A stretch of 64,000 bases of DNA from Pseudomonas sp. TH41. Its GTDB lineage: Bacteria > Pseudomonadota > Gammaproteobacteria > Pseudomonadales > Pseudomonadaceae. The notes under the pieces are model-generated. The model ran no database searches. It saw only the letters and a program-made list of their open reading frames with translations, and was not told the DNA's origin. Position numbers and translations under genes: made by a program. Shown piece after piece: positions 62,268-64,000 of this stretch. The first letter of the stretch is position 1, and each line of letters begins with the position of its first letter. Location: NCBI RefSeq assembly GCF_016650695.1, contig NZ_JAEKFH010000005.1:1054001-1118000 (forward strand), written 5' to 3'.

Positions 62268-63209
62268 ATGGCCGACTCTGCTTTTTTCTGCACCCTGTCT
62301 CACGAAGGCGTTCTCGCGGTACGCGGCGCGGATGCCAGCAAATTCCTGCAAGGCCAACTGACCTGCAACCTCAACTACCTGAGCGACACCCAAGCCAGCC
62401 TCGGCGCCCGCTGCACGCAGAAGGGCCGAATGCAGTCGAGTTTCCGTATCCTGCTGCAAGGTGACGGCGTTTTATTGGCCATGGCCACTGAGCTGCTGGA
62501 ACCGCAACTGGCGGACCTGAAAAAGTACGCTGTGTTCTCCAAATCCAAACTGACTGATGAAAGCGTTGCCTGGGTCCGCTTCGGCGTCGACCATGGCGAT
62601 GCGGCACTGATCAACCTGGGTCTTGAGTTGCCGGCTGATACAGACAGTGTCGTGCGCAATGACGGCCTGATCGCCATTCGTGTCTCGCCGGACCGCGCCG
62701 AACTCTGGGTTGCAGCCGATCAAGCTGATGCCATCAAAGGCAAGCTGTCCGGGCTGCTGGCCGAAAGCGATCTGAATCAATGGCTGCTGGGCCAGATCCG
62801 CGCCGGGATCGGTCAGGTCATGCCGGGCACTCGTGAGCTGTTCATCCCGCAGATGCTCAATTTGCAAGCGGTCGGTGGCGTGAGCTTCAAAAAGGGTTGC
62901 TACACCGGCCAGGAAATCGTCGCGCGCATGCAGTACCTGGGCAAACTCAAGCGTCGCTTGTATCGCCTCAGTCTGGACGCCACCGATTTGCCTGAGCCTG
63001 GCACCCCCCTGTTTTCCCCGACACACGGTAGCTCCATCGGCGAAGTGGTGTTAGCCGCCAACGCCGGACAAAACATCGAACTCCTGGCCGTGCTGCAAGC
63101 CGAAGCAGCAGAAGGGGGGGATATCCGTCTGGGCGCCCTTGAAGGGCCCGCCCTGCACCTGCTCGACCTGCCTTATGAACTGGATCGCGATCGCGAAATT
63201 CAGCGTTAA
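62268..63209 (+). CDS. ygfZ: tRNA-modifying / Fe-S maintenance protein YgfZ
   Basis: A 313-aa folate-dependent GcvT-like protein that helps maintain certain Fe-S enzymes such as MiaB. N-terminus LRVRGADASKFLQGQLTCNL (read from VLAVRGAD) and the hallmark motif KKGCYTGQEIVARMQYLGKL with the conserved Cys. Cytoplasmic. Followed 35 bp later by the HDOD gene. Confidence 0.95.
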   Translation: MADSAFFCTLSHEGVLAVRGADASKFLQGQLTCNLNYLSDTQASLGARCTQKGRMQSSFRILLQGDGVLLAMATELLEPQLADLKKYAVFSKSKLTDESVAWVRFGVDHGDAALINLGLELPADTDSVVRNDGLIAIRVSPDRAELWVAADQADAIKGKLSGLLAESDLNQWLLGQIRAGIGQVMPGTRELFIPQMLNLQAVGGVSFKKGCYTGQEIVARMQYLGKLKRRLYRLSLDATDLPEPGTPLFSPTHGSSIGEVVLAANAGQNIELLAVLQAEAAEGGDIRLGALEGPALHLLDLPYELDRDREIQR

Positions 63210-63243
63210 CAGCAGCACTTGTTGCAACACCTAGAGAAAAGAA

Positions 63244-64000
63244 ATGAGCGATCTGGCGGAAAAGGTCCAACAGGATGTGGTTGAGGCCATCGATAACGAT
63301 GACCTGGTTCTGCCAACGTTACCGGAAGTGGCCCTGCAGATTCGCAAGGCCGCTGAAAACCCGGAAGTCAGCATCAGCACCCTGAGTAAAGTAATCGGCC
63401 GCGATACCGCGTTGTCCGCGCGCCTGATCAAAGTGGTCAACAGCCCGCTGCTGCGTGCAACCCAGGAGGTCACGGACCTCCACACCGCAATCACTCGGCT
63501 GGGCATCAATTACAGCAGCAACCTGGCCATCGGTCTGGTGATGGAACAGATTTTCCATGCCCGTTCCGACGTGGTGGAACGGAAGATGCGCGAGGTATGG
63601 CGCAAAAGCCTGGAAATCGCCGGGGTCAGTTATGCGCTGTGCCGCAAGTACACCCAACTCAAGCCTGACCAGGCGGCACTTGGCGGGCTGGTGCATCAGA
63701 TCGGCGTGCTGCCGATCCTGACTTACGCCGAAGATCACAATGAACTGCTGTCCGACCCGGTCAGCCTCAACCATGTGATTGACCGTATTCATCCCCGGCT
63801 CGGCGACAAATTGCTCAGGGTCTGGGATTTCCCGGAAAACCTGGTGAAGGTGCCGGGGCAATACCTGGACTTCAAGCGTCAATCCGATTGGGTTGATTAT
63901 GTCGATCTGGTGCAAGTGGCCAGTCTGTATTGCCACAAGGACACCGACCATCCGCTGGCCCGAATCGATGCGCTCAGCGTGCCGGCGCTCCGGAAGTTGG
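63244..64000 (+). CDS. HDOD-domain signalling protein (3' cut by window)
   Basis: ATG at 63244 (MSDLAEKVQQDVVEAIDNDD), and the frame is open to base 64000, so the C-terminus lies outside the window. HDOD pattern: LPTLPEVALQIRKAAENPEV, LSKVIGRDTALSARLIKVVN, AITRLGINYSSNLAIGLVME and GGLVHQIGVLPIL. HDOD proteins act in signalling and motility; no enzymatic HD motif is expected. GAGAAAAGAA precedes the ATG. Confidence 0.9.
   Translation, partial: MSDLAEKVQQDVVEAIDNDDLVLPTLPEVALQIRKAAENPEVSISTLSKVIGRDTALSARLIKVVNSPLLRATQEVTDLHTAITRLGINYSSNLAIGLVMEQIFHARSDVVERKMREVWRKSLEIAGVSYALCRKYTQLKPDQAALGGLVHQIGVLPILTYAEDHNELLSDPVSLNHVIDRIHPRLGDKLLRVWDFPENLVKVPGQYLDFKRQSDWVDYVDLVQVASLYCHKDTDHPLARIDALSVPALRKL

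Overview
The window is from a Pseudomonas, most likely of the fluorescens/putida/syringae side of the genus. The right-hand 16.5 kb (about 47.4-64 kb) is core chromosome: tRNA-Ser(CGA), purC, an MBL-fold hydrolase, bamC, dapA, gcvR, a Bcp/PrxQ peroxiredoxin, a PerM-type permease, tusA, bepA, mucD-mucB-mucA-algU (no mucC), nadB, ygfX, sdhE, ygfZ and an HDOD gene cut by the window end. The algU-muc cluster and a Pseudomonas-type REP hairpin support the genus. No rRNA gene is present, so the species cannot be fixed from this window.

The left 47 kb is accessory DNA, built like a defence island. It opens with a P4-type tyrosine integrase (N-terminus cut by the window start) and ends next to the tRNA-Ser gene. 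It contains no conjugation apparatus. Region by region: (1) 1.1-2.6 kb, a glycine-rich membrane protein and an HNH nuclease. (2) 2.65-7.7 kb, a four-gene operon of an AAA+ ATPase, a 421-aa helical protein, a ZorA-like ExbB/MotA channel with a long tail containing three 53-aa repeats, and a ZorB-like MotB/OmpA protein. The motor is Zorya-like but the accessory genes are not those of Zorya I or II. (3) 7.9-10.5 kb, a zinc-ribbon protein, an ADP-ribosylglycohydrolase, a small membrane/coiled-coil protein and a divergent BrxR/CapW-like WYL regulator. (4) 10.6-13.6 kb, two unknown proteins sharing a short motif, plus two decayed genes. (5) 13.6-28.4 kb, a second WYL regulator, a 54-aa gene and a tightly overlapped recC-recB-recD-GHKL/DUF3883 operon. 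(6) 28.9-36.3 kb, unknown ORFs and an alpA-DUF3987-yfjJ replication/excision module of the CP4-57/P4 satellite type, with repeat-rich non-coding DNA, a glycine-zipper zinc ribbon and a DUF932 protein. (7) 36.4-46.6 kb, a type III-like Res-Mod pair with a RelE-like/UvrD helicase fusion, then a stand-alone GHKL ATPase with a PD-(D/E)XK-like end.

The two operons most worth study are the AAA-421aa-ZorA-ZorB set and the RecCBD-GHKL set. Both have stop/start overlaps implying co-translation, and each couples a known machine (ion-driven motor; end-resecting helicase-nuclease) to a partner not normally encoded with it. In the core part, AlgU appears to drive its own operon from a matching promoter. 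MucA and MucB act as anti-sigma factor and regulator, and MucD and BepA carry out envelope quality control together with BamC.
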